A stretch of DNA of 64,000 nt from Methylobacterium sp. (GTDB taxonomy: Bacteria; Pseudomonadota; Alphaproteobacteria; Rhizobiales; Beijerinckiaceae): contig JADCCN010000002.1 of NCBI GenBank assembly GCA_020252645.1, forward strand, positions 744,001 to 808,000, written 5' to 3'. The position numbers and the translations under genes are program-made. Shown one piece after another: positions 1 to 9,274 of this stretch. The notes under the pieces are model-generated. The model ran no database searches and was not told where the DNA came from. It saw only the letters and a program-made list of their open reading frames with translations. The stretch's first letter is position 1, and every line of letters begins with the position of its first letter.

Positions 1-322
1 CGAGCCCCGTTTTCTCATTCTCGACGAGCCGATGGCCGGAATGAACCAGGAGGAAAAGGAATACATCGCCCGCTTCATCCTCGATGCCCGCGAGGAGCGC
101 GGCGTCACCATCCTGATCATCGAGCATCACATGGATGTCGTGACCGCCATCTGCGACCGGGCGGTGGTTCTGTGCAATGGCGAGATCATCGCGCAGGGGC
201 CGCCACGGCAAGCCATTGCCGAACCGGCGGTGATCAAGGCCTATCTCGGCGAGCGGGCGGCTCGCCGCGCCGGCATGGCCGAGGTGCAGGCGCCCCGTCC
301 ATCCGGGGGCGAGGCAGCATGA
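1..322 (+). CDS. livG: Branched-chain/organic-acid ABC transporter ATP-binding protein LivG, C-terminal part
   Basis: This is the last 106 codons of an ABC ATPase whose start lies before the window. The reading frame enters at base 2 with the Walker B and D-loop segment FLILDEPMAGMN, followed by the switch histidine in IIEHHMDVV and the usual LivG tail (VLCNGEIIAQGPP). The Walker A and signature motifs are outside the window. It energises the LivH/LivM permease encoded downstream, acting on the cytoplasmic face of the membrane. The stop overlaps the next start (ATGA at 319-322), so it is the first visible gene of a tightly coupled operon running to 10062. The alanine/arginine-rich last 25 residues look like an unstructured tail. 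Confidence 0.9.
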   Translation, partial: EPRFLILDEPMAGMNQEEKEYIARFILDAREERGVTILIIEHHMDVVTAICDRAVVLCNGEIIAQGPPRQAIAEPAVIKAYLGERAARRAGMAEVQAPRPSGGEAA

Positions 323-2253
323 ACCCCGCTTCCATTCCCTGGGCCAAGGCACCCGATGGCGAACCCTCCACGCTGGTCGCAGCCCTGCATCGCAATGCCG
401 CGACCTATGGCAGCCGCATCGCCTTCCGCGAGCGCCGCTACGGCATATGGCAGGAGCAGAGCTGGGCCGAAGTGCTGGATGAGACCATGGCCATCGCCAT
501 CGGGCTGGAGAGCGCGGGCCTCAAGCCTGGCGACGTGATGACGCTGATCGGCGACAACCGCCCGCGGCTCTATTACGCGATGTTCGCAGCGATGATGCTG
601 CGCGCGATTCCCTCCCCCGCCTATCCCGATGTGCCGCTGGAGGAACTGATCGCCGCAACCCGTCACGGCGCGCCAAAGCTCGCCATCGCCGAGGATCAGG
701 AGCAGGTCGACAAGCTGATTGAACTGCGTGAGGCCACGGGTCGGCCCACGGTCATCGCCCATGACGATGATCGCGGTCTGCGCGGCTATCCAGGCAACGG
801 GCTGGTTTCGCTCGATGCGCTGATCGAGACCGGGCGAAAGCGCCTCGCAGCCGAACCCGGGCTGATACCCCGGCTCCTGACCGCCGCCCAGCCCGGCGAT
901 TATGCGGTTCTGCTGCATTCCTCCGGCACCACGGGTGTGCCGAAGGGCATTCCGCTGACGCACCAGAACGCGACCCGGGGCGTGCTGAATGCCGCCGCCA
1001 GCGGCTATTTCCACCGTCATGACGAGATATTCGCCTATCTCCCGATGGCCTGGGTGGGGGATTTCGCCTTCATCGTCTCGGCGGCGGTGGTCATGACCTG
1101 CATTACCAACATTCCCGAGCGGCAGGAAACCGTGCTGCATGACCTCCGGCAGGCCTCGCCGACATTCTACCTCGCCGCACCGCGCGCCTGGGACCAGATG
1201 CTGACGCGAATCCAGGTCGGAATGCAGGATTCGACCCCGCTCAAGCGGAAACTGTTCGAAATTTTCATGCCGCGCGCCGTGGCTCTCGAAAAGAAGCGTC
1301 TTGCCGGCCACAGCCCGAACCTGGCGGAACGGCTGATCGATTGGATCGGTGATCTCGTCATCCGCGCCCCGCTGCGGGACTGGATCGGCCTTGCGCGATG
1401 CGACCGCGCCTATACCGGCGGCGAGGCGCTGGGCGAGGATACGTTCGTGTTCTTCCGCGCTCTTGGCATCAAGCTCAAGCAATTCTACGGCCAGACCGAG
1501 ACCTGCGCGCTGACCGCCGCGCAGCAGGAAGGCCATGTGAAGCTGCATACCGTAGGCAGGCCGATGCAGGGGGTCGAGATCAAGCTGAACGAGGACGGCG
1601 AAATCCTCGTCCGGTCACCTTCGGTCTTCACCGGCTATTTCGACGACCCGGAAAGCACGGCGAAGGCGCTGGTCGATGGCTGGCTCCATACCGGGGACGC
1701 TGGCCGGATCGAGCCGGATGGCGATCTGGTCGTGCTTGGCCGCGTCAGCGAGGTGGTCCGCACGGCGGCGGGCGAGCGCTACATTCCCAACTTCATCGAG
1801 AACCGCCTGAAATTCAGCCAATACATCCGCAATGTCGCCGTGCTCGGTGCCGGGCGGGACCGGCTGACAGCCATCATCTGCATTGATTTTGACGCTGTCG
1901 GTCATTGGGCGGAGGAACGGGCGATCTCCTACACATCCTATGCGGACCTCTCCCAGAAGGCAGAGGTGCAGGCCCTGATCGGATCGGTGGTCGATCATGT
2001 CAACGAGATCCAGCCCGAGGGCCTCAAGATCCGCCGATTTGTCAATCTTCACAAGGATTTCGACGCGGATGACGGTGAAATCACCCGCACCCGGAAGCTT
2101 AGGCGCAACGTGATCGAGAGCCATTATGCCACCCTGATCGACGCGCTCTACGGTCCGGCGCGGGAATGCACGTTCCGCGCCGTCATCACCTATGAGAACG
2201 GCGGGAAGGGTGAAATCATCCGGACGCTCACCATCAGCGAGGTGCGATCATGA
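319..2253 (+). CDS. AMP-dependent acyl-CoA synthetase (long-chain type)
   Basis: A 644-residue adenylate-forming enzyme that should activate a carboxylic acid to its CoA thioester through an acyl-AMP. The ATP/AMP-binding P-loop LHSSGTTGVPKG lies near residue 197, the YGQTETC motif near 390 and the hinge/ribose motif HTGDAGRIEPDG near 456. The length and the long insert between motifs fit the FAA1-like long-chain group rather than short ligases. The start at 319 was chosen because it gives a 4-base ATGA overlap with livG; the open frame extends further upstream only as read-through of livG. It sits between livG and livH, so the imported compound is probably activated on entry. The substrate cannot be read from sequence; aromatic or long-chain acids are likely. 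Confidence 0.88.
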   Translation: MNPASIPWAKAPDGEPSTLVAALHRNAATYGSRIAFRERRYGIWQEQSWAEVLDETMAIAIGLESAGLKPGDVMTLIGDNRPRLYYAMFAAMMLRAIPSPAYPDVPLEELIAATRHGAPKLAIAEDQEQVDKLIELREATGRPTVIAHDDDRGLRGYPGNGLVSLDALIETGRKRLAAEPGLIPRLLTAAQPGDYAVLLHSSGTTGVPKGIPLTHQNATRGVLNAAASGYFHRHDEIFAYLPMAWVGDFAFIVSAAVVMTCITNIPERQETVLHDLRQASPTFYLAAPRAWDQMLTRIQVGMQDSTPLKRKLFEIFMPRAVALEKKRLAGHSPNLAERLIDWIGDLVIRAPLRDWIGLARCDRAYTGGEALGEDTFVFFRALGIKLKQFYGQTETCALTAAQQEGHVKLHTVGRPMQGVEIKLNEDGEILVRSPSVFTGYFDDPESTAKALVDGWLHTGDAGRIEPDGDLVVLGRVSEVVRTAAGERYIPNFIENRLKFSQYIRNVAVLGAGRDRLTAIICIDFDAVGHWAEERAISYTSYADLSQKAEVQALIGSVVDHVNEIQPEGLKIRRFVNLHKDFDADDGEITRTRKLRRNVIESHYATLIDALYGPARECTFRAVITYENGGKGEIIRTLTISEVRS

Positions 2254-3140
2254 TCGACTGGATTCTGATCGTCGAACTGGCGATCAACGGCATCTTCATC
2301 GGAATGATGTATTCGCTGATCTCGCTCGGCCTGGTGCTGATTTACAAGACCTCCGGCATTGTCAATCTGGCCCAGGGCGCGATCGCCATGACGGCCGGCT
2401 ATGTCGCTTGGGCGCTCGCCACGTTGATGGCCGTTCCGGTTCTGGTCATCGCCCCGATTGCCATGGCGTTGATGTTCGGCTTCGGCCTGTTGATCGAGCG
2501 GATGGCCCTGCGGCGGATGATCGGCCACCCGGTGCTGATGACCATCATGCTGACCCTCGGCCTCGAGATCTTCCTGCGCGGCCTGTTGCCGGGCGTTTTC
2601 GGAGCAGCGGTGAAGCGGCTGGATCTCGGCATTCCCCAGGCTCCGCTCTTCATCGGCGACATCCTGCTGAACCGCGCCACCCTGACCGGCGGCGTGATTG
2701 CGATGGTGCTCATCCTGCTCTCGATCTGGTTCTTCGGCTCCCGCCAGGGCGTGGTGATGCGCGCCGTCGCGGATGATCAGACTGCCTCGTGGTCCGTCGG
2801 AATCCGCGTCGAACGCGCGATCGCCGTGGCATGGGGCATGGCCGCGATGGCCGCCACCGCCGCCGGCATGCTCTGGGGTGCGACGCAGGGCGTGGATTGG
2901 TCACTCTCGCTGCTTCTGATCAAGGGCCTCGCCATCGCCATTCTCGGCGGCCTCGATTCCATCCGCGGCGTGCTGATTGCCGGCGTCATTGTCGGCATCG
3001 CCGAAAGCCTCGCCACCGGGCTGATCGATCCGCTGGTCGGCGGCGGCACGCGCGATGTCGTGGCTTCCGTCATCATTCTGGTCACCCTGCTGGTCAAGCC
3101 TCACGGGCTGTTCGGCGAAGCGCATATCGAGAGGGTGTAA
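2250..3140 (+). CDS. livH: Branched-chain amino acid-type ABC permease LivH
   Basis: A 296-residue polytopic inner-membrane permease of the LivH family. The N-terminal segment GMMYSLISLGLVLIYKTSGIVNLAQG is typical of LivH and is followed by about eight hydrophobic helices, with the conserved GGLDSIRGVLIAGVIVG region near residue 230. It overlaps the preceding ligase by ATGA and is followed three bases later by livM, so the proteins are co-translated. With LivM it forms the membrane channel for the ATPases LivG and LivF. Despite the family name, many such systems in alphaproteobacteria carry aromatic acids, amides or other organic acids, and the neighbouring CoA ligases favour that here. Confidence 0.9.
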   Translation: MIDWILIVELAINGIFIGMMYSLISLGLVLIYKTSGIVNLAQGAIAMTAGYVAWALATLMAVPVLVIAPIAMALMFGFGLLIERMALRRMIGHPVLMTIMLTLGLEIFLRGLLPGVFGAAVKRLDLGIPQAPLFIGDILLNRATLTGGVIAMVLILLSIWFFGSRQGVVMRAVADDQTASWSVGIRVERAIAVAWGMAAMAATAAGMLWGATQGVDWSLSLLLIKGLAIAILGGLDSIRGVLIAGVIVGIAESLATGLIDPLVGGGTRDVVASVIILVTLLVKPHGLFGEAHIERV

Positions 3141-3143
3141 ACC

Positions 3144-4217
3144 ATGTTCTACCGTCGCTCCGGCATCCGCCACACGCGCTATCAGGACGAAAGGCAGTTG
3201 TTCCCGCTCGGTTTCGACCGGTTCCTTGTTCTTGCGGTGATCGGCATCCTGCTCGCGGCACCCTTCCTGTTCGACCGGCTCTATGTCACCGGGTATCTGC
3301 TGCCCTGGCTCATCTGGTCTTCCGCGGCGCTGGGGTTGAACCTGCTGATGGGCGGCGCCGGTCAGGTTCATCTCGGTTATGGCGCCGTGATGGCGATGGG
3401 TGCCTATGGCTCGGTGCATCTCGTGCGTTTCGGCGCCCCGCTTGAACTGGCGATGATCGCCGGCGGGCTGATCAGCGCTTCCATCGGTATCCTTTTTGGC
3501 GCTGCCGCCTTGCGCGTCAAAGGCATCTATCTCGCCATGGCGACCCTGGCGATGCAATCGATCGTCGATTTCGTCATTTCCCAGACCCCCGCGATTTCCG
3601 GCGGTGCCCTGGCCACCCTGCAGGCCCCGCCGGTCCGCTTCCTCGGCATCTCGCTGGCCGGTGAACGCGAGACCTACTACTTCGCACTGGCGGTCTGCGC
3701 GGTCATTACCCTGTTCATGCTCAATGTCCGCCGCACCAGTTTCGGCCGGGCTCTGGCCGCCGTGCGCGAGAAGGATTATGCCGCCGAGATCCTCGGTGTC
3801 TCGACCCTGCGATACAAGCTGCTGGCCTTCTGGGTCTCGTCCTTCATCGGCGGCGTGGTCGGCTCGGTGCTCGCCATCTGTTATCTCCGCGCCATCTCAC
3901 CGGATCAGTTCCATCTCGACCTGTCGATCCAGATCCTTGCCATGGTGATTGTCGGCGGCCTTGGCAGCGTGCTCGGACCATTCTTCGGCGCGGCCCTTGT
4001 CCTTTTCGCGCCGATCCTGATCAATAATGCGCTGGGCGATGTCCTGGGCACATTCGGCCTTTCCCTGCCGATCGACCTGCGCGCCCATCTGCCGCTCATG
4101 GCCTATGGTGCCCTGGTGATCGGCTTCCTGCTCTACGAGCCTTACGGGCTCGCCAAGATTTATTCGAACGTCCGGACCTATCTCTTCGTATGGCCCTTCC
4201 GCCATGCGCAACGATAG
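3144..4217 (+). CDS. livM: Branched-chain amino acid-type ABC permease LivM
   Basis: A 357-residue multi-spanning permease of the LivM family. After a charged N-terminus of about 25 residues there are about nine hydrophobic segments. LivM hallmarks are WSSAALGLNLLMGGAGQVHLGYG near residue 55, LRVKGIYLAMATLAMQ near 128, and VREKDYAAEILGVS near 215. It is three bases downstream of livH and 30 bases upstream of the binding-protein gene. It pairs with LivH in the inner membrane. The C-terminal tail after the last helix (about 20 residues, aromatic and basic) is cytoplasmic. Confidence 0.9.
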   Translation: MFYRRSGIRHTRYQDERQLFPLGFDRFLVLAVIGILLAAPFLFDRLYVTGYLLPWLIWSSAALGLNLLMGGAGQVHLGYGAVMAMGAYGSVHLVRFGAPLELAMIAGGLISASIGILFGAAALRVKGIYLAMATLAMQSIVDFVISQTPAISGGALATLQAPPVRFLGISLAGERETYYFALAVCAVITLFMLNVRRTSFGRALAAVREKDYAAEILGVSTLRYKLLAFWVSSFIGGVVGSVLAICYLRAISPDQFHLDLSIQILAMVIVGGLGSVLGPFFGAALVLFAPILINNALGDVLGTFGLSLPIDLRAHLPLMAYGALVIGFLLYEPYGLAKIYSNVRTYLFVWPFRHAQR

Positions 4218-4247
4218 GGACCGGCCGCAACCAAGGAGGAGACGCCA

Positions 4248-5513
4248 ATGAAGATGACCAGACGGAGTTTCGTTGCCAGTGCGGCCGCCGGGATCGCGGC
4301 GCCGTCGATCTGCACCACCGGGGCCTTCGCCCAGGAAAAGGTGGTGCGGATTTCCGCGCCGATGGACTTCACGCGCATCTACACGTTTGTAACCTCGGAA
4401 TACAGCCAGGGTCAGCGGGACTACTTTACCCTGCTGAACGAGCGCGGTGGCGTCGGCGGCTTCAAGATCGTCATCGATGTTTCGGACCACGCCAATGATC
4501 TGCCGCGGGCCATCGAGGCCTATGAGCGCGGCAAACGCGAGGGCGCGGTGATGATCGATCCGCTCTCGACCCCCGTCGCCCGGGCACTGGTGCCGCGCGC
4601 GCTGGAGGACAAGATCAACCTCATCACGGCCTATTCCGGCCGGTCGGATGCGGCGGATGGCTCGGCTTTCCCCTATGTGCTGCCGCTCTCGATCAACTAC
4701 TGGACCCAGGCCGGGCTGATCATCCAGCATTTCAAGACGCTGGAAAAAGGCTCTCTGCAGGGCAAGAGGCTGGCCTTCGTGCATATCGACACCCCCTTCG
4801 GCAAGGAGCCGTTGCCGATCCTCGAGGTGCTCGCCAAGCGCGAGGGCTTCACCCTCAACGCCTTCCCCTACACGCCGCCGGGCAATGACCAATCCGCGAT
4901 CTGGCCGCAGGTGCGCCGGGCGCGGCCGGATTTCACGGTGTTCTGGGGGGCGGCGGTCGGCCAGACCGTGGCCTTGTCGGAAGCGATCCGCAACGGCCTG
5001 CCGATGGACCGGGTTTCCTCCAGCGTCTGGCTGTCGGAATCGGACATGGATGTGGTCGGCCGCGCGGCAAGCAAGGGTGTGATGAAGATCGAGCCCTGCG
5101 TTGGCGGTCGCGAGCCCAAGGTGATCAGGGACGTCCTGGCCGAGGTGGTCGCCAAGGGCAAGGGCGCCGGCGCGGAAGCCAAGGTCGGAACCGGCTACTA
5201 CAATTATGGTGTGCAAATGGCATCTCTGATGGCCGAGGGCATCCGCCTCGCGGCCCAGAAGGCGCCGAATGGCCCTGTCACCGGGCCCTGGCTCAATGCC
5301 GGCCTGAGGTCCATCAAGGACTTCACGGCCGAAGGCCTGCTGCCCCCCACCACCATCACCCCGGATGATCACCAGGGCGGAGGCATGGGCCGCGTGGCGC
5401 AATGGGATGGCAGCAGGTTCGTGCCGGTCACCGGCTGGTTCTCCGCGAACCAGGACGTGGTGTGGGACGAAATCCGCAAATACTCGGCGGAGTTCAAGAA
5501 AAGCGGAAAGTAG
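4248..5513 (+). CDS. Periplasmic substrate-binding protein of the Liv-type transporter
   Basis: A 421-residue type I periplasmic binding protein (Peripla_BP_6 family). The N-terminus TRRSFVASAAAG followed by a hydrophobic stretch and a cleavage region near AFAQE (about residue 29) looks like a Tat signal peptide (RRSF). A good ribosome site (aggagg) lies about eight bases before the ATG. It should capture the ligand in the periplasm and deliver it to LivHM. Compared with canonical LivJ it has a divergent N-terminal ligand lobe (RISAPMDFTRIYTFVTSEYSQG), consistent with a non-amino-acid ligand, as for other aromatic or organic-acid binders of the family. A strong stem-loop follows the gene. Confidence 0.85.
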   Translation: MKMTRRSFVASAAAGIAAPSICTTGAFAQEKVVRISAPMDFTRIYTFVTSEYSQGQRDYFTLLNERGGVGGFKIVIDVSDHANDLPRAIEAYERGKREGAVMIDPLSTPVARALVPRALEDKINLITAYSGRSDAADGSAFPYVLPLSINYWTQAGLIIQHFKTLEKGSLQGKRLAFVHIDTPFGKEPLPILEVLAKREGFTLNAFPYTPPGNDQSAIWPQVRRARPDFTVFWGAAVGQTVALSEAIRNGLPMDRVSSSVWLSESDMDVVGRAASKGVMKIEPCVGGREPKVIRDVLAEVVAKGKGAGAEAKVGTGYYNYGVQMASLMAEGIRLAAQKAPNGPVTGPWLNAGLRSIKDFTAEGLLPPTTITPDDHQGGGMGRVAQWDGSRFVPVTGWFSANQDVVWDEIRKYSAEFKKSGK

Positions 5514-5542
5514 GCCGCCGGTCTGCGAACGCGACCCGCCTG

Positions 5543-5570
5543 TCCGCCCGGATCGTCTCGTCCGGGCGGA
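5543..5570 (+). terminator. Intercistronic stem-loop after the binding-protein gene
   Basis: A perfect 10-bp stem (5543-5552 pairing with 5561-5570) closes an 8-base loop. It lies in the 102-base gap between the binding-protein gene and livF. No T-run follows, so it is more likely a 3' mRNA-stabilising or attenuating hairpin than a full terminator. Such structures often allow binding-protein transcript to exceed that of the downstream components. Confidence 0.55.
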
Positions 5571-5615
5571 ACCTTCCGGTCCGCTCTGGCGGGCTGGCGC
5601 GAAGGGAACCCTGCC

Positions 5616-6407
5616 ATGTCATTGCTGACGCTGAACAATATCGAAGTCGCCTATGACCGGGTCTTTCTTGCCGTCAAGGGCGTCTCGATCGAGGTGCCGC
5701 AAGGCGGGCTCGTCACCTTGCTCGGGGCCAATGGCGCCGGGAAAAGCACCGTGCTCAAGTCGATTTCCGGGCTGCTCGCGCCGGAACGCGGTGAGGTGAC
5801 ACGCGGCGAAATCCTGTTCGACGGTCATTCCCTGCTGGCGCTTGATCCGCCGCAGCGTGTCCGGATGGGCCTGGTTCATGTCCTCGAGGGTCGGCGGGTT
5901 TTCGGCCATCTCACCCCGCAGGAAAATCTGCTCGCAGCGACGACCATGCATCGCAACCGCGGCGAGGTTTCCGCGCTGATCGACCAGATCTTCCAGCTGT
6001 TTCCGCGCCTCGCGGAACGGGCCAATGCCTCGGCGGGCTATCTCTCCGGCGGGGAGCAGCAGATGCTGGCCATCGGCCGGGCCCTGATGACGAAGCCGCG
6101 TCTTCTGATGCTGGATGAGCCTTCGCTCGGCCTGGCGCCCTTCCTCGTGGACGAGATTTTCGACATCATCCGCCGCATCAACGAAACCAGCGGCGTGGCA
6201 GTGCTGCTGGTGGAGCAAAATGCCACAGCCGCCCTCGAAATCGCCCATTCCGGGTATCTGATCGAGAATGGCCGCATCCTGATGAGTGGCGATGCCGCCT
6301 CGCTGCGCAGCAACCCCGATGTTGTCGAAGCCTATCTTGGCGGGCATCAGCGCGTCGATTATCACGCGGTGAAGCATTACCGCCGCCGAAAGCGCTGGCT
6401 GTCATGA
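5616..6407 (+). CDS. livF: Branched-chain amino acid-type ABC ATP-binding protein LivF
   Basis: A 263-residue ABC ATPase. Walker A is GANGAGKST (about residue 38), the signature motif is LSGGEQQM, Walker B is LLMLDEPSLG and the switch region is LLVEQNA, which is the LivF version (LivG has IEHxM). It completes the LivGHMF-SBP transporter. The C-terminus carries a 15-residue basic/aromatic extension (YHAVKHYRRRKRW) beyond the usual LivF end. Its stop overlaps the next gene's start by ATGA (6404-6407), so the downstream ligase is translationally coupled to the transporter. Confidence 0.9.
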   Translation: MSLLTLNNIEVAYDRVFLAVKGVSIEVPQGGLVTLLGANGAGKSTVLKSISGLLAPERGEVTRGEILFDGHSLLALDPPQRVRMGLVHVLEGRRVFGHLTPQENLLAATTMHRNRGEVSALIDQIFQLFPRLAERANASAGYLSGGEQQMLAIGRALMTKPRLLMLDEPSLGLAPFLVDEIFDIIRRINETSGVAVLLVEQNATAALEIAHSGYLIENGRILMSGDAASLRSNPDVVEAYLGGHQRVDYHAVKHYRRRKRWLS

Positions 6408-7636
6408 CCGGTCCGGCCTTCTTCGATTCGCTTGAAACGCGTGACCCCGCCACAAGGCTGGCTGATCAGCTGGCAACCCTGCGGGCCTGTCTGGCCACGG
6501 CCATGACCATCCCCGGCTGGCGCGAGCATCTCGGCCCGGTGGAGCCCGCGGCGATCGACCACCTTTCCGCCCTGGCCGGCCTGCCGGTCCTGCGCAAATC
6601 AGACCTGCCTGCGCTTCAGAAGGCCCGGCTCCCGTTCGGCGGCCTGATGCCGGGTCCCTTGGGCGGCTGGAAGCGGCTGATGATGTCCCCGGGACCGATT
6701 TTCGAGCCGGAATCGCAGGAAATCGACCCCTCGCGGGCGGCTCGGGCGATGTTCGCGGCCGGGATCCGCGCCGGCCAGATCGTCCAGAACACCTTTTCCT
6801 ACCATCTCACGCCCGGCGGCTGGTGCTTCGATGGCGGTGCCCGCCTTCTGGGTTGTGCCATCATTCCCGCCGGTCCGGGCAATACTGAGGCCCAGCTGGA
6901 TCTCATCGAAGCCTATCGCCCCGGCGTCTATGCCGGGACGCCGGATTACCTGAAGATCCTGCTCGAATCGGCCGATCAAAAAGGCCGGGACGCCTCCTCG
7001 CTCGAACGCGCCATCGTCTCCGGAGCGGCGTTTCCGCCCAGCCTGCAAGCCTGGGTGGCGGATCGCGGTATCGATGCCTATCAATGCTACGCGACAGCGG
7101 AATGCGGCATCATCGCCTATGAAACCGGCACCCGCGAAGGCATGGTGGTCGATGAAGGCGTGATCGTGGAGCTGGTCCGCCCTGGCACGGGCATGCCGGT
7201 GGAGCCAGGCGAGGTGGGCGAAGTCGTGGTGAGCGTGCTGGACCCGGCGAAGCCGCTGATCCGCCTAGCCGTCGGCGACCTTTCGGCCTTCCTGCCCGGC
7301 CTTTCGCCCTGCGGTCGCACCAGCCTGCGCATCAGGGGCTGGATGGGCCGGGCGGATCAGACCGCGAAGGTCCGCGGCATGTTTGTTCGGCCCGAACAGG
7401 TGGCCTGGCTCCTGGCCACCTTGCCCGGCGGCGTGCGGGCAAGGCTCGTGATCGGCCGGGAGAATGACCGCGATCTGCTCACGCTGCGGCTGGAACAGAC
7501 GGGCGATGGCCCGGACCTCGCCGCCATAGCGGCCGCCAGCCGCGCCATCCTCAAGCTCGATACGATGGTGGAGAGGGTCGCGCTCGGAACGCTGCCGCGG
7601 GATGGCGTGGTCATCGAGGACCGACGGCCGTTGTGA
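6404..7636 (+). CDS. Phenylacetate-CoA ligase-like adenylate-forming enzyme
   Basis: A 410-residue protein of the PaaK-like branch of the AMP-binding superfamily. Matching segments are GLPVLRKSDLP near residue 62, TFSYHLTPGG near 128, YAGTPDYLK near 178, YQCYATAECGIIAYE near 226 and a C-terminal domain with RGMFVRPEQVAWL near 323. Relative to true PaaK, the glycine/serine-rich ATP loop is degenerate (RLMMSPGPIFEPE near residue 86 in place of an SSGTTG motif), a state seen in several PaaK paralogues, so activity is uncertain. It overlaps livF and is the second of three ligases in the operon, supporting uptake-coupled CoA activation, perhaps of an aryl carboxylate. Confidence 0.8.
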   Translation: MTGPAFFDSLETRDPATRLADQLATLRACLATAMTIPGWREHLGPVEPAAIDHLSALAGLPVLRKSDLPALQKARLPFGGLMPGPLGGWKRLMMSPGPIFEPESQEIDPSRAARAMFAAGIRAGQIVQNTFSYHLTPGGWCFDGGARLLGCAIIPAGPGNTEAQLDLIEAYRPGVYAGTPDYLKILLESADQKGRDASSLERAIVSGAAFPPSLQAWVADRGIDAYQCYATAECGIIAYETGTREGMVVDEGVIVELVRPGTGMPVEPGEVGEVVVSVLDPAKPLIRLAVGDLSAFLPGLSPCGRTSLRIRGWMGRADQTAKVRGMFVRPEQVAWLLATLPGGVRARLVIGRENDRDLLTLRLEQTGDGPDLAAIAAASRAILKLDTMVERVALGTLPRDGVVIEDRRPL

Positions 7637-7726
7637 GTGCTTGATCGCGGGTGGCGCCAGACGCCATCATGCCGCGCATGCGAGCCCCGAACGGGCTCCG
7701 CGACGTTCGAGAGGGTTGAGATCAGA

Positions 7727-9274
7727 ATGACAAGCGGCGCCATGGCTCTCCCGGAAACCGCGATGGCGGGTGGCACGACCGTCACCGAATTGTTCTTGCA
7801 CCGGGCCCGGATGAAGCCGGAGGCGGTGGCCCTGCGGGAGAAAGGCCGGGAAATCACCTATGGCGCGCTGCGCGAGCGCGTGCTGCGGCTGGCGACCGTC
7901 TTCCGGGATTTCGGGCTGCAACAAGGCGACCGGATTGCGCTGCTCTCGGAGAATCGCAGCGAATACATCGAGATCCAGCTGGCGGCGGGATGTCTGGGGC
8001 TGATCGTCGCCTGCCAGAACTGGCGGCAATCGACGGCCGAGCTCGATCATTGCATCCGCCTCGTTTCGCCGGCGCTGTTCATCGTCTCGGCACGGTTCCA
8101 GGCCGCCTTTGCCGCGACACGGAGCGCTCTGCCGTGCTGGACGCTGGAAGAGACCTATCGCCATGCCATCGCCGGGGCCGTGCCCCTGAGCGACCGCCCG
8201 GCCATCAGTGGCGAGGCCGGGTTGATTATTCTCTATACCAGCGGCACGACGGGCCTGCCCAAGGGTGCTCTGATCAGCCATCGCGCGGAAATCGCCCGGA
8301 TGGCCGTGGGCCGGATGGATCTCGGCATCACGCGGGATGATGGCTTCATCGCCTGGGCGCCGATGTTCCACATGGGCTCGACCGACCAGATGCTGGCGAC
8401 GCTGATGTCCGGCGGCATCGTGCATGTGGTCGATGGCTTCCAGCCGCGCGAAATCGTGGAAATCATGCGTGATTATCCGTTGGGCTGGCACCTGCTGATG
8501 CCGGGTTCGATCGAACCCGTGGTGGAGATCCTGCGCAGCGAAGAGATCCTGGTAAAGAGTATCCGCATCATCGGCGCCATGCTCGATCTGGTGCCGCGCG
8601 CCCTCGCGATTGATCTCGCGACCCTGTCCGGCACGCCCTACCTCAACAGTTTCGGCTCCACGGAAACCGGTTTGCCGCCCGCTTCGGCGCGGCGCATGTC
8701 ATCGGAGGATCTGCTTGGCCCGATTTCGAAATGGCCGAATTCGCTGGTTGATATCCGGCTGGTCGACAGCCAGGGCAACGCGGTGCCCGATGGCGAACCC
8801 GGCGAGATGGCGGTGCGCGGTCCGACCCTGTTCAGCGGCTATTGGAACGCGCCGGAAACCAACCGCAAGGATTTTGCCGGAGGCCGCTTCCGCATGGGAG
8901 ACATGTTCATCAGGAACCCGGATGGCTCGTTCGATTTCGTTGATCGGGCGAAATACATGATCAAGTCCGGCGGCGAGAACATCTATCCCGCCGAAATCGA
9001 GCGTGTCCTGCTGGCCGATCCACGCATCCGCGATGCGGTGATCGTGCGCAAACGGGATGCGCGCTGGGGCGAGATCCCGGTCGCGCTGATTGCCCGCCAA
9101 GCCGATGATCTCGACGCGGCGGATGTCGATCGGCTCTGCCGTGCTTCGCTCGCCGGCTACAAACGCCCGCGCGAGGTGCATTTCGTCGCCTTCGAGGATC
9201 TGCCGCGCAGCACCACGGGCAAGATCCAGCGCCATGAAGCCGAGAAGATGCTGACCGAGAAGGGAACGCCATGA
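7727..9274 (+). CDS. AMP-dependent acyl-CoA synthetase (fatty-acid/benzoate-type ligase)
   Basis: A 515-residue adenylate-forming ligase with all core motifs: YTSGTTGLPKGALIS, FGSTETGLPP, the hinge GRFRMGDMF, GGENIYPAEIE and the catalytic lysine in PRSTTGKIQR near the C-terminus. It should convert a carboxylic acid, ATP and CoA to acyl-CoA, AMP and PPi. An in-frame GTG at 7637 would add 30 residues with no family resemblance, so the ATG at 7727 was chosen; 7742 is a further alternative. It is the third ligase of the operon and overlaps the crotonase-type gene by ATGA. The 90-base gap before it holds no obvious terminator. Confidence 0.87.
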   Translation: MTSGAMALPETAMAGGTTVTELFLHRARMKPEAVALREKGREITYGALRERVLRLATVFRDFGLQQGDRIALLSENRSEYIEIQLAAGCLGLIVACQNWRQSTAELDHCIRLVSPALFIVSARFQAAFAATRSALPCWTLEETYRHAIAGAVPLSDRPAISGEAGLIILYTSGTTGLPKGALISHRAEIARMAVGRMDLGITRDDGFIAWAPMFHMGSTDQMLATLMSGGIVHVVDGFQPREIVEIMRDYPLGWHLLMPGSIEPVVEILRSEEILVKSIRIIGAMLDLVPRALAIDLATLSGTPYLNSFGSTETGLPPASARRMSSEDLLGPISKWPNSLVDIRLVDSQGNAVPDGEPGEMAVRGPTLFSGYWNAPETNRKDFAGGRFRMGDMFIRNPDGSFDFVDRAKYMIKSGGENIYPAEIERVLLADPRIRDAVIVRKRDARWGEIPVALIARQADDLDAADVDRLCRASLAGYKRPREVHFVAFEDLPRSTTGKIQRHEAEKMLTEKGTP